A stretch of 46,106 nt of DNA from CBIHON01 sp966211965 (GCA_966211965.1 CBIHON010000042.1:1-46106), one strand, 5' to 3'; shown: positions 8,068 through 17,271, counted from the stretch's first letter. Made by a program: numbers and translations. Notes: generated by a model not told the origin, from the letters alone.

Positions 8068-8673
8068 ATGGATGTCAATCCAATGGATGTGGTCGAGTCA
8101 AGCAAAGAGAACCAGGCTGCTGACCGGCGTCTTGCACGCCTGAATACGCTGGTAGCGATCACGGTGGCGATGCTGGCAACCTTCATGGGCATATGCAAGG
8201 TCAAGGACGACAATATTGTGCAAGGCATGCAGCAGGCACAGGCCAACAAGCTCGATCACTGGGCGTTTTACCAGGCGCGCAATATTCGCGAGGAAATCGC
8301 AAAGTCTACCGTTGCCCAGCTCCAGCTTGCCGCCGTCGGCCGGACTCCGGCCGAGCAAGCGGCCTATCGCGAGACGATTCAAAATTACGAGCGTCTTGCA
8401 GCGGAGCAGAACAAGAAGAAAGAGGAGTTGCGCAAGCAGGCCGAGCAGGACCAGAAGGATTACGATGCGGCGAATTTCCGCGATGACCAGTTCGATCTTT
8501 CCGATGCCCTGCTCGCGATCGCCATCTCTCTGCTGGCGGTAACGGCCTTGACCGGGCAGCGTTGGCTCTACTTTGCGGCCTTGGTCCCGACCACCGGCGG
8601 CATATTCATGGGCGTATCCGGCTTGCTGGGGTTGGGCTTCCATCCCGATGCGCTGGTGCGCCTATTGTCCTGA
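8068..8673 (+). CDS. DUF4337 family membrane protein
   Basis: A 201-residue protein with one transmembrane segment near residues 27-43 (LVAITVAMLATFMGI), a long charged helical middle (about 65-135, KKKEELRKQAEQDQKDYD) and two closely spaced C-terminal membrane segments (about 143-190). This membrane-coil-membrane pattern and the ANKLDHWAFYQARNIRE segment are typical of DUF4337 proteins, whose role is unknown. It lies 27 bp after the DUF924 gene and may be co-transcribed. No clear ribosome-binding site precedes the ATG. A terminator follows 16 bp after the stop. Confidence 0.8.
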   Translation: MDVNPMDVVESSKENQAADRRLARLNTLVAITVAMLATFMGICKVKDDNIVQGMQQAQANKLDHWAFYQARNIREEIAKSTVAQLQLAAVGRTPAEQAAYRETIQNYERLAAEQNKKKEELRKQAEQDQKDYDAANFRDDQFDLSDALLAIAISLLAVTALTGQRWLYFAALVPTTGGIFMGVSGLLGLGFHPDALVRLLS

Positions 8674-8689
8674 TGCAGTCTCACGACGT

Positions 8690-8722
8690 AAAAAAGGGCG
8701 CCTCATAGAGGTGCCGTTTTTA
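8690..8722. terminator. Bidirectional intrinsic terminator
   Basis: An A-run, the stem GGCGCCTC / GAGGTGCC (one G-T wobble, 3-base loop) and a T-run lie between the convergent DUF4337 and ndh genes. The A and T flanks allow termination in both directions. Confidence 0.85.
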
Positions 8723-8739
8723 TTTTCGGAACAGTTGCT

Positions 8740-10065
8740 TCAATGTAGTTTGATGCGTGGATTACGCACCCAGTTGATGGTTTCGGCCCAGGTCGACAAC
8801 CAAGTATGGAACAAGCCGTTGACTGCGATCTGATGCTGCTTGTGCAGCGACCAGTACATCACTTTTGCAATCTTCCCTTCGATGAAAACCGAGCCGTTGG
8901 CAATCGCGCCCATCAGGCTGCCCACCGTACTGTAATCGCCCAACGACACCAGCGAACCGTGGTCGTGATAGCTGAATTCGAGCAGGGATTTGCCCTGCAA
9001 CATCCGGCACAAGGATGCGGTCAGCATGGTGGCCTGCTGATGCGCAGCCTGGGCGGCGGCAGGCACGAACTTGCCGTCTTCGCGCGGACAGGCGGCGCAA
9101 TCACCCATCGCGAAAATAGCGGGATCGCGGGTCGATTGCAGCGTACGCTGCACCAGCAACTGGTTGATGCGGTTGGTTTCCAAGCCGTCGATATCCTTCA
9201 TGAAGTCCGGCGCCTTGATGCCGGCGGACCAGACCACGATGCCGCTTGGAATGAATTTGCCGCTGGCCATTTTCACCCCTTCTTTCGAGACTTCGACCAC
9301 TTTTTCGTTGGTGTGGATTTCAATGTCGATGGTGCGCAACTCGCGCGCTACGGCGTCCGACAGACGTTCCGGCAACGCCTGCAGCAGGCGCGGAGCGGCA
9401 TCGACGATGACGATCTTCAGGTCTTTTTCCGGATGGAAGTTGGCCAAGCCGTAGCTCGACAGAATCTTGGTGGTCATGTGCAGTTCTGCCGACAACTCCA
9501 CGCCGGTAGCGCCGCCGCCGATGATGGTAACGGTGAAACGGCCTTCGCCGGCGCCTTTGCCTGCTGCCTGCGCGCGCAGACAGCAGTTGATCAGGCGCTG
9601 ATTGAAGCGTTCCGCCGCAGCGGGGGAGTCGAGCATGATGCTGTTTTCGCGTGCCCCGGGCGTGCCGTAGTCATTGGTTTGACTGCCCAGCGCGAGTACC
9701 AGGGTGTCATAGGGAATTGCCTGGCGCGGCAACAATTCCTCGCCATTTTCATCGCAGGTGGGAGCCAGATAGATTTCTTTCTTGGCGCGGTTCAAGCCGT
9801 CCATGCGCCCCAGGCGGAAAGTGAAGTTGTGCTTGCGCGCCAAGGCAAAGTATTCGAGTTCGTCGGCGTGGCTGTCAAGGGTGCCGGCGGCGACTTGATG
9901 CAGCAGTGGTTTCCAGAGGTGGGTTCGAGCGGCATCCACCAAGGTGATCACGGCTTTTTTCTTCTTGCCGAGCTTTTTGCCGAGGCGAACCGCCAACTCC
10001 AATCCCCCGGCCCCCCCGCCGACGATCGTGATGCGATGCGGGTTCGAATCAGGAAGTTGCGTCAT
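8740..10065 (-). CDS. ndh: Type II NADH dehydrogenase (NDH-2), FAD-dependent
   Basis: A 441-residue single-subunit respiratory dehydrogenase that passes electrons from NADH to quinone at the inner face of the membrane without pumping protons. The N-terminal FAD-binding fold has VGGGAGG near residues 15-21. A second nucleotide-binding fold (VTIIGGGATGVELSAEL, about 185) binds NADH. The conserved FAD-contacting end AMGDCAACP and the C-terminal helix region KVMYWSLHKQHQIAVNG, typical of membrane attachment, are present. The ATG at 10065 has GGAG six bases upstream and is preferred to the one at 10077. It is transcribed alone and ends in a shared terminator. Confidence 0.92.
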   Translation of the reverse strand: MTQLPDSNPHRITIVGGGAGGLELAVRLGKKLGKKKKAVITLVDAARTHLWKPLLHQVAAGTLDSHADELEYFALARKHNFTFRLGRMDGLNRAKKEIYLAPTCDENGEELLPRQAIPYDTLVLALGSQTNDYGTPGARENSIMLDSPAAAERFNQRLINCCLRAQAAGKGAGEGRFTVTIIGGGATGVELSAELHMTTKILSSYGLANFHPEKDLKIVIVDAAPRLLQALPERLSDAVARELRTIDIEIHTNEKVVEVSKEGVKMASGKFIPSGIVVWSAGIKAPDFMKDIDGLETNRINQLLVQRTLQSTRDPAIFAMGDCAACPREDGKFVPAAAQAAHQQATMLTASLCRMLQGKSLLEFSYHDHGSLVSLGDYSTVGSLMGAIANGSVFIEGKIAKVMYWSLHKQHQIAVNGLFHTWLSTWAETINWVRNPRIKLH

Positions 10066-10212
10066 GCATTTCTCCATAATGTGGAAGGTGGTTTCATATT
10101 CCGGTGATTGCCAACCAATTCTACTTGGAGATAGAAAAAATACCTATTGGAAATGCAACATTTATTGTCAGGATCTGGATGAGGAAAGCAGCAAAGTATA
10201 GAAACAGGGGGC

Positions 10213-11415
10213 TTATCGGGAACGACGTTGAGCCCAGGACAGCACGAGCGGCTCGAGCCGATCGAATGCGGCGCGCAAGATCCCATGCGAGGTTGCGAAA
10301 CAGATCCGCAAGTGGCCGCAGGCCGCCGGGCTGAACCATTGTGCGCTGCCGGGCACCAGGGCGACCCGCGCATGCTCGCGTAAATAATCGCATAGCGGTT
10401 CGGCATCCTCGCTCAAGGCGCGGATATCGGGAAAGACGACATAGGTGCCCTGCGGCGAGCGCGTGACGGCTCCGGGCCATTGTGACAGGCGATGCACTGC
10501 GTAGTCGCGCTGAGCTTGCAGGTGACCGACGAATTCGGTCAGCCATTGGCGCCCCTCGGAGAGGGCTGCCGCGGCGGCGACCTGCGACAGCACCGATACG
10601 CCGTAGACCGTGCTGCCTGCATCGGAAGCTGCAATCATCTGCTCGCGCCAGCGCGTATCGGTACAGATGATGCAGCCTACGCGCAGACCGGCGAGCGCGA
10701 AGTTTTTGGAAAAGCCGTAGACCGTCACGGCATTGGCGGCGATTTCTTCCGATAGCGACGCGGTGCTGACGTGGCGATGCGGGGTATAGACGATATCCGA
10801 CCAGATTTCGTCGGACAGGATGCGCAAGCCGCGCCGGATCGCCCATTCGGCCACGCTACGGAGCCATTCGCGCGTATGGACGATGCCCAGCGGATTGTGC
10901 GGATTGCAGAGCCACAGCATGCGGGTGCGCGGCGTGATGCGCCGTTCCATCCGCGCGATGAACGCGTCGGCGCTGGTGTCCCGATCAAGGCTGATCCAGA
11001 CCGGAACCCCACCGGTTCGCCGTATCGTGTGCGCGAACAAAAAATCCACCGGATCGGGGATGAAGACTTCGTCGCCTGGATTCAGACTGGCACGCGCCGC
11101 CACCGACAGCGCCGATGCCGCGCTGTCGGTAGCAAAAATGGCGTCGGCCGTGCAATCGATGGCGCGCGTCTCGCGCATCCAAGCGGAGACTGCTTCGCGA
11201 AATGCCGGCAAACCTTGCGGCGGCGCATAGCTGAGCACACCTTCTCGCACATAGCGCACAAGCTGTTCCTGGATCGCGGGGCAAACAGGGAAATCGGGAT
11301 CTGCCGCAGTCAAAGGAATCATGTCCGGCGCCTGTTGCGCCCAGCGCAAATTGAATGCCCGCTCGCGCAGCAAGGCAAGCGGTACCGAGGCGTCCGAAAA
11401 AAATGAAGAGTCCAT
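10213..11415 (-). CDS. PLP-dependent aminotransferase, class I/II
   Basis: A 400-residue fold-type I PLP enzyme. Visible hallmarks: SYAPPQGLPAFREAV (substrate/cofactor loop), NPHNPLG with Asn171, SDEIW with Asp202, Lys237 in YGFSKNFALAGLRVG as the Schiff-base lysine, and HLRICFAT near the C-terminus with the carboxylate-binding Arg. The frame extends far upstream, but the ATG at 11415 begins a protein of the normal length and lies 10 bp after the stop of the flavin monooxygenase, so the two form an operon. Substrate cannot be told. The N-terminal pattern DMIPLTAADPDFPV also recalls MalY/PatB C-S lyases, which are the main alternative. Confidence 0.88.
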   Translation of the reverse strand: MDSSFFSDASVPLALLRERAFNLRWAQQAPDMIPLTAADPDFPVCPAIQEQLVRYVREGVLSYAPPQGLPAFREAVSAWMRETRAIDCTADAIFATDSAASALSVAARASLNPGDEVFIPDPVDFLFAHTIRRTGGVPVWISLDRDTSADAFIARMERRITPRTRMLWLCNPHNPLGIVHTREWLRSVAEWAIRRGLRILSDEIWSDIVYTPHRHVSTASLSEEIAANAVTVYGFSKNFALAGLRVGCIICTDTRWREQMIAASDAGSTVYGVSVLSQVAAAAALSEGRQWLTEFVGHLQAQRDYAVHRLSQWPGAVTRSPQGTYVVFPDIRALSEDAEPLCDYLREHARVALVPGSAQWFSPAACGHLRICFATSHGILRAAFDRLEPLVLSWAQRRSR

Positions 11416-11425
11416 ATGATCTTGC

Positions 11426-12496
11426 TTATTTTGCGATCGGCAGCAAGCCCCTGCCGATCTCCTGATGCGCCAAAAAACTTCGCGTGAGTGCGCGGCCTTG
11501 CTCGATGTACGGTTCGCATTGGCGGCGCTGCTTATCCGAATAGGAGGCCAGCGCGGCATCCAGGCTGACGGCGTTGTCGAGCGACTCTGTCAATTCGATC
11601 GCATCGTTGATGGCTGACGACACGCCTCGGCTGGAAAAGGGCAGTAGAGGATGGGCCGCGTCGCCCGTCAATACCAGGTTGCCCTGATGGAACCGCGGGA
11701 CCAACTCCACGTTCAGCGGGCGCCAGAGATGCACTTGAGAGAAATCGGTCGCCGCCAGCAGTTGCGGAATCGGCTGCACCCAGCTACCGGCAAGTTCCAT
11801 TGCAAACGCCTGGCGCGCCTGCGCATCGTCCCGCGGCGGAGGAAAGCGCATCGCATCGAACTGCAGGTACCAGACGACATGATCGGTATCCACGGGCAAA
11901 ATGCCGAGGGCAATGCCGCCGCTGCCGGCCTGGAATTTATTGAGCACGCCATCGGCCCATCGCGCTGTGCGATCACAACGCGTCAGCCCGACGATTTCAA
12001 TCACCCGCGCCGGCGTCTCGCGCCAGTCCGGGAACATCGCCTTTCTTGCCGGCGAGCCGATGCCGTCTGCCGCCACGTACAAGTCGGCCTCGATGCGGGT
12101 GCCGGACGTAAGGTACGCGGCGGCGACGCGGCCGCTTCGCGTGAATTCGAAGCCGGCCAGGCTTGCGTTGAAGTCGATCGGGAAGGGCAGCCCTTCAAGC
12201 AAGGCCTCCATGACTTCACGGCGGCGGATGCCGCGCGCGCCCGGCGGCATGGGTTGAGCCAGCATCGGCCTTCCCATCGCGTTGTGGCATCGATAACGGC
12301 GCAGGGGGACTCCTCTTAGACCTACGCCGAATGCGCGCAGCTTGTCGATGGCTTCGGGCATCAGGATGAACCCCATGCCGGCGTCCAAGGATTGCCTGCT
12401 GCGTTCGTAAACGCGGCAAGAGTATCCCTTGGCGCCGAGGCAAATGGCGGATACCAAACCAGCGACGCCTGCGCCAAAAATTGCAATCTCCACCAA
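11426..12496 (-). CDS. FAD-dependent monooxygenase (PHBH-like)
   Basis: A 356-residue flavoprotein with the dinucleotide-binding GAGVAG at residues 8-13, a conserved AADGIGSPAR segment, and the FAD-ribityl motif GDAAHPLLPFSSRG about 290 residues in. These are typical of group A aromatic hydroxylases, which insert one oxygen atom using NAD(P)H. The start must be non-ATG: TTG at 12496 or GTG at 12493 (GAGAGG just upstream), since no ATG precedes the nucleotide-binding strand. It leads a two-gene operon with an aminotransferase and is divergent from an HxlR regulator, which suggests induction by its substrate or a related aromatic or quinone. That regulation is inferred. Confidence 0.88.
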   Translation of the reverse strand: MVEIAIFGAGVAGLVSAICLGAKGYSCRVYERSRQSLDAGMGFILMPEAIDKLRAFGVGLRGVPLRRYRCHNAMGRPMLAQPMPPGARGIRRREVMEALLEGLPFPIDFNASLAGFEFTRSGRVAAAYLTSGTRIEADLYVAADGIGSPARKAMFPDWRETPARVIEIVGLTRCDRTARWADGVLNKFQAGSGGIALGILPVDTDHVVWYLQFDAMRFPPPRDDAQARQAFAMELAGSWVQPIPQLLAATDFSQVHLWRPLNVELVPRFHQGNLVLTGDAAHPLLPFSSRGVSSAINDAIELTESLDNAVSLDAALASYSDKQRRQCEPYIEQGRALTRSFLAHQEIGRGLLPIAK

Positions 12497-12603
12497 GCCT
12501 CTCAGTAAAATGCGGCCGCGTCATCGTCCCTGCGCGGCACATGAAGGGAGCGGGACCGGTCTTCGCCGGCCTTCCATTTGCAAACAAAATACTGATGTTG
12601 TTT

Positions 12604-12711
12604 CAATAAAGTATTGATAACATTCAGGGTAATCTTTGCTGAGATTGCGCACAAGAAGGCACATGAGTGAGCCGTAGGAATGGCCTGAATACCAGGGAAC
12701 ACGAATGTTCC
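12604..12711. promoter_or_regulatory. Divergent control region with two small palindromes (candidate HxlR operators)
   Basis: The 316-bp gap between the monooxygenase and hxlR-type genes is AT-richer than its surroundings. It holds CAATA-AAG-TATTG (12604-12616), nested in AATACT...AGTATT, and GGAACA-CGAA-TGTTCC (12696-12711). Dyads of this size suit a dimeric winged-helix repressor. No other gene or RNA is seen in the gap. Confidence 0.4.
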
Positions 12712-12812
12712 TGTTGGAAAACCCTCTCGTCGCCGGCATGCGGGCGACCCGGAACACCTATCCGCAAGCAGGGTGGAAAACCAAGACCACGTACATTTAT
12801 AAGGAAATTTGA

Positions 12813-13187
12813 ATGAAGAAAGAAAACCTGTACGTCCCCGAAAACTGCCAAGTGCTGGGCGAGGTACTCTCGCGCATCGGCGACAAGTGGACGGTTTTTG
12901 TGGTCGGGATGCTGTCGAACGGCACGATGCGATTCAATGAAATGCGCCGCAGGCTGGACGGCATTTCACAGCGCATGCTGACGCTAACCTTGAGGGGGCT
13001 TGAACGCGACGGCCTGGTGGCGCGTACCGTTTATCCGACTATCCCGCCGCGAGTCGAATATGAACTGACCGAACTCGGCCGCAGCTTGATCGAGCCCCTG
13101 ATCGGCCTGGAGGGATGGGCCAAAGAAAACCGGAGCACCGTGGTAAGGGCGCGGCAGGAGTTCGATAGCCGTGGGGGAAGTATGTAA
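12813..13187 (+). CDS. HxlR-family winged-helix transcriptional regulator
   Basis: A 124-residue protein of standard HxlR length. Hallmarks: the N-terminal Cys in ENCQVLGEVLSRIGDKWT, the FNEMRRRLDGISQRMLT recognition region, LRGLERDGLVAR, and the wing PPRVEYELTELGRSL. Family members act as dimeric activators or repressors, often responding to aldehydes or quinones through the N-terminal cysteine. AAGGA lies eight bases before the ATG. It is divergent from the flavin monooxygenase-aminotransferase operon, its most likely target. It converges with the tlpA-like gene; the short gap holds a CTCCTGCAGGAG palindrome. Confidence 0.92.
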   Translation: MKKENLYVPENCQVLGEVLSRIGDKWTVFVVGMLSNGTMRFNEMRRRLDGISQRMLTLTLRGLERDGLVARTVYPTIPPRVEYELTELGRSLIEPLIGLEGWAKENRSTVVRARQEFDSRGGSM

Positions 13188-13231
13188 GAAACGGTAGGCG
13201 AAACTCCTGCAGGAGACGTCGCCGGAAGCGA

Positions 13232-13714
13232 TTAATCCGCCAACAATTTCGCGATGGTGGCCGCAGTAATCGCCCCCGAGTGAGCGACCCGTTCGCCGCG
13301 TGCGTTGTACCAGTAGCTGCGCGGCATTTCTCCATGCCAGGCCGCATCGATTGCATAACGCAATTGTTCCGGAGCCGCCGGGCCGAAAGCCCAGGCGTTG
13401 TTGAGCAGGCCGGATGCCGCCAGCTTTTTTTTCATCAGGGTTGCGGCCTGCGTATCGTCCAACGGGTCGGTCGCCAGCGTCACCACGTTGAAGGACTTGC
13501 GCTTGCGTTTTTCCTGCCCCAGCGCATCGAGGCTGGCCTTGCAGTACGCACAATCCAGCGACCAGACGAACAGCACGAAGGGTTTGCCTTTCTGGTTGGC
13601 GACAATGCGCTCCAGGCTGTCCGGCTGGAATGCCTGGATGGCGGGCGCGGCGCCTGCGCAGTGCGCCACAAACAGCGCCAGGCAAGCGATGATCACGCTT
13701 ATGAGTTTCTTCAT
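13232..13714 (-). CDS. Secreted TlpA-like thioredoxin-fold protein
   Basis: A 160-residue protein with a signal peptide (MKKLISVIIACLALFVAHCA, cleavage near residue 22) and a thioredoxin fold with Cys55-x-x-Cys58 in WSLDCAYCKASL. It is probably periplasmic and acts on thiols, reducing or oxidising a partner protein or delivering electrons to a metal site. The ATG lies one base after the stop of the upstream Asp-box gene, so translation is coupled. The third position in a TonB receptor operon suggests that it maintains cysteines of the neighbouring Asp-box protein (which has a CECC cluster) or assists metal handling. That link is inferred. Confidence 0.83.
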   Translation of the reverse strand: MKKLISVIIACLALFVAHCAGAAPAIQAFQPDSLERIVANQKGKPFVLFVWSLDCAYCKASLDALGQEKRKRKSFNVVTLATDPLDDTQAATLMKKKLAASGLLNNAWAFGPAAPEQLRYAIDAAWHGEMPRSYWYNARGERVAHSGAITAATIAKLLAD

Positions 13715-13715
13715 T

Positions 13716-14921
13716 TCATACTCCAGGTTTGAGGGACAGCACGCGCAGCCCTTCATTTTGCGTGCGCCACACCAGCATGATGCCCGATGCCGTGCTCAGC
13801 AAATGCGGCTGGTCCGATACGCCCTGGGTCGAGGCGAAGACTTTGTCCTGCCAGTTGAGGCCGCCGTCGCTCGATAGCTTGCCGATGATCGCCGTGGCTT
13901 TGCCGTCGAATTGCTTCCACGCCAGCGCGACATCCTTGCCTTGTGCGGCGACGTCGGCATGTTGGGCTTGTGCCGAGCCCAGCTTGAGCGGCGTTCCCGC
14001 CACTCCCGACGGCGATGCGGCAGCATAAAAGACGCCGCCTGCGTTGTCCTTCAGATTGAACCAGGTTTGATGCCGGGTACCGTCTGCCGCGAAGGCAAGG
14101 GACGGGCCGTGATGCGGGCAGGCGTCGACGCGCCAGTCGTCGAAGGAAGTGCGCTTGATTTCCGAAACCGAGCCATCGGGCCTTAATTCCGCCAACGCAT
14201 GGTCGCGCGCATTCGGCTCGAAGATATGGCGCCATAGCGCAAACACTTTTCCTTGCGGATTGAGCGATAAGGCGATCCTGCAGCATTCGCAGGAGTGATC
14301 GGCAATCTTGTAATCGCCCCTGAAGCTGGCGCCGCCGTCTTCCGACACCGCGTAATACAGGGCGCCGCCGGCGTATTTTTCCTTGCGCGCGGCGGCGGCT
14401 TCGACATCGCGCTTGTCGATCCAGGCCACGTAGATGCGGCCGCTTTTGTCGACGATAATCGATTCGAAGCGATGGGTGATCGGGTCGCGGTTGGCATGCA
14501 CCGTCATCGGGGGGGTAAAGCTCAGGCCGCCGTCGAGCGAGCGGGCGAAACGGATCTCACCGGTGTAGGGCTTGGCCAGCGGTTTGGTGTAGGTGACGTA
14601 CATTTCCCCCTTGGCGCCGAAGGCCAGCTTGGGGCGATTCTCTCCTTCGGCCGAGACCGGTTCAGGCGTCCGCTGCACGCGCTTCGGCACCGACCAGGTC
14701 TTGCCCATGTCTGGCGAATTTTGCACCACGACGAATTGACCATCGCTGCTGTTCTCTTTCATCGCGATCCACAGGCGGCCCTGTGCGTCAACGGCGGCGG
14801 AAGTGCCGAGCTCGGCAGCCTTGGGCGTATGCGCATGCCTGGCCGGTTCCTGGGCCGAGGCGCAGCAGGCCGAACCGGCGAGTACGAGACAGCATAGTTT
14901 GATGACGTTAAAAACTGGCAC
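13716..14921 (-). CDS. Secreted Asp-box (sialidase-like) beta-propeller with CECC and CPHH motifs
   Basis: A 401-residue exported protein. A GTG at 14921, six bases after GGAG, begins a signal peptide (VIKLCCLVLAGSACCASAQ); the open frame further upstream lies inside the TonB receptor gene and is not used. Four Asp boxes are visible (SPDMGKTW, SLDGGLSF, SEDGGASF, SSDGGLNW), giving a beta-propeller. A cysteine cluster, HSCECCRIA, and a later DACPHHGPS are unusual for sialidases and could bind a metal or heme-like ligand. No sialidase RIP motif was noticed. It overlaps the TonB receptor stop by 14 bases and is followed by a thioredoxin-like gene, so it is probably a periplasmic or surface partner of that uptake system. 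Confidence 0.75.
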   Translation of the reverse strand: MPVFNVIKLCCLVLAGSACCASAQEPARHAHTPKAAELGTSAAVDAQGRLWIAMKENSSDGQFVVVQNSPDMGKTWSVPKRVQRTPEPVSAEGENRPKLAFGAKGEMYVTYTKPLAKPYTGEIRFARSLDGGLSFTPPMTVHANRDPITHRFESIIVDKSGRIYVAWIDKRDVEAAAARKEKYAGGALYYAVSEDGGASFRGDYKIADHSCECCRIALSLNPQGKVFALWRHIFEPNARDHALAELRPDGSVSEIKRTSFDDWRVDACPHHGPSLAFAADGTRHQTWFNLKDNAGGVFYAAASPSGVAGTPLKLGSAQAQHADVAAQGKDVALAWKQFDGKATAIIGKLSSDGGLNWQDKVFASTQGVSDQPHLLSTASGIMLVWRTQNEGLRVLSLKPGV

Positions 14922-17187
14922 GGAGTTCTCCAAAAAATGTGCGGCCCGGATAGGGATGAAAAACAAAATACTTGCGGTCGCCCAGGTTGTCGATGCCGAA
15001 AGAGGCTTCGATGTTTTTCGCCAGCCGGTAGCTCGCCTTGAAATCCCATACCGCATAGCTGGATACGCCGCCGTAGACGTCGCCGTTGACGTCGTTGTTT
15101 TCCAGGTTGGCGTATTGGCGGCCGGAATAACGCCCCGCCAAGCTGGCCGACCATTGATCGTTGGGGCGATAGGCGGCGATCACGCTGGCGCGCACCCGAG
15201 GTATCCGCACCCAGGTGTTGCCGACCAGAGACGGATTGCTGGCGTCCTCCAGAATGACCGAGCGCGAGAAAGTCAAGCTGCCGCTCAGATTGAATCCTTT
15301 GAACGCCAGGTCGTTGGCGCTGGCGGAAAATTCGATGCCGCGTGTGCGCACCCGATCGATGTTCTGGATATTCGTGACATTCGGGAACACCAGGATATTG
15401 GTTTGGCTGTAGATGGTATCGCGCACATCGTCCTCGAACAGCGAGGCGCGCACGCTGCCGGTGGTGACGCCGAACGCAAATTCTCTTTCCGCAGTGAGCT
15501 CTTTGGCAAACGAACTTTCCGGTTTCAGGCCGGGGTTGTTGTTGACGATCGTCGTACCGTTGACCGAGCCTTGAAACAGTTCGGACACGGTAGGAAAACG
15601 CACGCCTTTACCGAGCGACGCCTTGAGCAGCCAGTCGGTGCCGGCGATCCAGGATAGCGAAGCTTTCGGCGACCAGGCGCTTTCGCTGCGGTCGGCATAG
15701 TTCACGGCATTGCTTGCGCTTTCGCGCCGGCCGCTGTCGGCCCGCCATTGTTCATACCGTAAGCCGAGGGTGGTCAGCCATTGCGGCGACAGCCTCCAGG
15801 TGTCCTGCGCAAACAACGCCTGCAGGCTGGTGTTGCCGAAGAAGCCGGAGATTCTGGCCCCCGGATCGCCGCTGCGCCAGTCGGCCGTGTTGAAGCTGCG
15901 GCTTTCGAGGCTGTAGCGATTGTTGTGATAACCGAGTGCCAGCGCATGTGTCTCATCCTTGCCTGGTGTGTAGGTGGCTTGCAGGTCGAGCGTTTTCCAT
16001 CCTGTGCCGCTATTGTCGGCATAGGTACCGGCGCCGCCTGCGGAGGTAGCCGGGGGCGGCATGCTTGCGGAGCGCGTCAGATCGGTCGAGATGTCGTACA
16101 GCGTGCCGACTGCAGAGGCGTTCCAGCCCTTCTTGTTGCGTGTGCTCAGCTTCAGGCCGAGCATGCCGTGCACTTCTTCCACATTTTGCGGCGAGTAGGA
16201 ATTGGCCGGGATGCTGTACTTGATACCGTCAATCGACACCAGCCCAGCATATACCGGAGCGCCGGCCGCGTCGCGCAGGGTGCTGGCGCCGCTGCGCCTG
16301 GCATCGTTATGCCACCAGGTGTACAGCGCTTCGCCGTACAGCGTCGGCGAAAAATCGTAACCGAGCTTGAGCTTGACCTGTTCTTGCGTATCGTTCTCCA
16401 AAGCGCTGCCGATCGGGCCGGCCAGATACCATGGTTTGCCGGTAGGGTCGACGCCTGCTGCCGCACCGGTCACAGCGGTGGCCAGGCCGGGCGCTGCGGA
16501 CGGCTTTTGCAGCGCCAGGTATTGCATCGGCTGGCTCTTGTTTTGCAGGCGGTTCGCGCCAAGGCTATAGGACCAGGCGCCGACCTTGTTGCCGAACCAG
16601 GCGCTTTCCTGATGACCGCCGTAGCTGCCGGCGTAGCCTGCATCCTCGTAGTGTTGGGAAAAATACTGGATGCGCGCCGAGCCCTCGAATTGCTGCGGCT
16701 GGCGCGTGGTCATCACCACCGTGGTGCCGATCGAATTGCCGGGATACAGTGCGGAGAAGGGACCGTACAACACATCAACGCGTGCCAGCTCTTCCGGCGC
16801 CACCACGTTCCAGCGCGGCGCGTTGAACTGGCCGAGAAATTGCGACAGCAAATAGCCGTCCGCATATACCAGTCCGCGCGGCGCCTGCAATTCGCTGAAC
16901 GAACGTCCGCCGATCAGGGAATTGCGGTCGCCGATATAACGCTTGCGTATCGTCATGTCCGGCAGATACTTCAAGGCATCCTCGACATTCACGAAGTTCT
17001 GTTCGCGCAATTGCTCGGCGGTTTTGCTCTCGGTAGTGGTGGGGAGATTCGGGTCGAGCGGGGTGCGCGTGCCGGTCACGGTGACCGCTTCCAGTGTCTT
17101 TTCGGCGGCATCCTGCGCCGGGACCGGCGCGGAGAAGAAAGGGGCGATGGCAAGCGTCAACAGGCTGAGTTGGGTATTTTTCCGCAT
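14908..17187 (-). CDS. TonB-dependent outer-membrane receptor
   Basis: A 759-residue receptor of normal length. It has a signal peptide (about 1-24, ending APVPAQ), a TonB-box-like segment LEAVTVTGTRTP, a plug domain (about 50-165, with LPDMTIRKRYIGDRNS and RVDVLYGPFSALYPGNSIG) and a 22-strand-type barrel ending in the outer-membrane signature FFGELRASF. It imports a ligand across the outer membrane using TonB-ExbBD energy. The ligand is not evident. The downstream Asp-box protein with Cys/His clusters and the TlpA-like thioredoxin make a metal or metal complex more likely than a sugar, but that is a guess. It is divergent from regBA with 245 bp between the start codons. Confidence 0.92.
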   Translation of the reverse strand: MRKNTQLSLLTLAIAPFFSAPVPAQDAAEKTLEAVTVTGTRTPLDPNLPTTTESKTAEQLREQNFVNVEDALKYLPDMTIRKRYIGDRNSLIGGRSFSELQAPRGLVYADGYLLSQFLGQFNAPRWNVVAPEELARVDVLYGPFSALYPGNSIGTTVVMTTRQPQQFEGSARIQYFSQHYEDAGYAGSYGGHQESAWFGNKVGAWSYSLGANRLQNKSQPMQYLALQKPSAAPGLATAVTGAAAGVDPTGKPWYLAGPIGSALENDTQEQVKLKLGYDFSPTLYGEALYTWWHNDARRSGASTLRDAAGAPVYAGLVSIDGIKYSIPANSYSPQNVEEVHGMLGLKLSTRNKKGWNASAVGTLYDISTDLTRSASMPPPATSAGGAGTYADNSGTGWKTLDLQATYTPGKDETHALALGYHNNRYSLESRSFNTADWRSGDPGARISGFFGNTSLQALFAQDTWRLSPQWLTTLGLRYEQWRADSGRRESASNAVNYADRSESAWSPKASLSWIAGTDWLLKASLGKGVRFPTVSELFQGSVNGTTIVNNNPGLKPESSFAKELTAEREFAFGVTTGSVRASLFEDDVRDTIYSQTNILVFPNVTNIQNIDRVRTRGIEFSASANDLAFKGFNLSGSLTFSRSVILEDASNPSLVGNTWVRIPRVRASVIAAYRPNDQWSASLAGRYSGRQYANLENNDVNGDVYGGVSSYAVWDFKASYRLAKNIEASFGIDNLGDRKYFVFHPYPGRTFFGELRASF

Positions 17188-17256
17188 TGGGTGTCCGGCA
17201 GATGTTCTATTTTTGGTTTACCGTCGAGGATAGAGAATGCCTTGTTAAAATGGAAT

Positions 17257-17271
17257 GCGGCATAATGTCGC
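17257..17271. promoter_or_regulatory. RegA/PrrA-box-like site between divergent operons
   Basis: GCGGC-ATAAT-GTCGC fits the GCGRC-N5-GNCGC arrangement described for RegA/PrrA/RegR binding sites. It lies 70 bp before the TonB-receptor start on one side and about 160 bp before the regB-type start on the other. The match is seen directly; binding by the neighbouring regulator is inferred. Confidence 0.5.
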
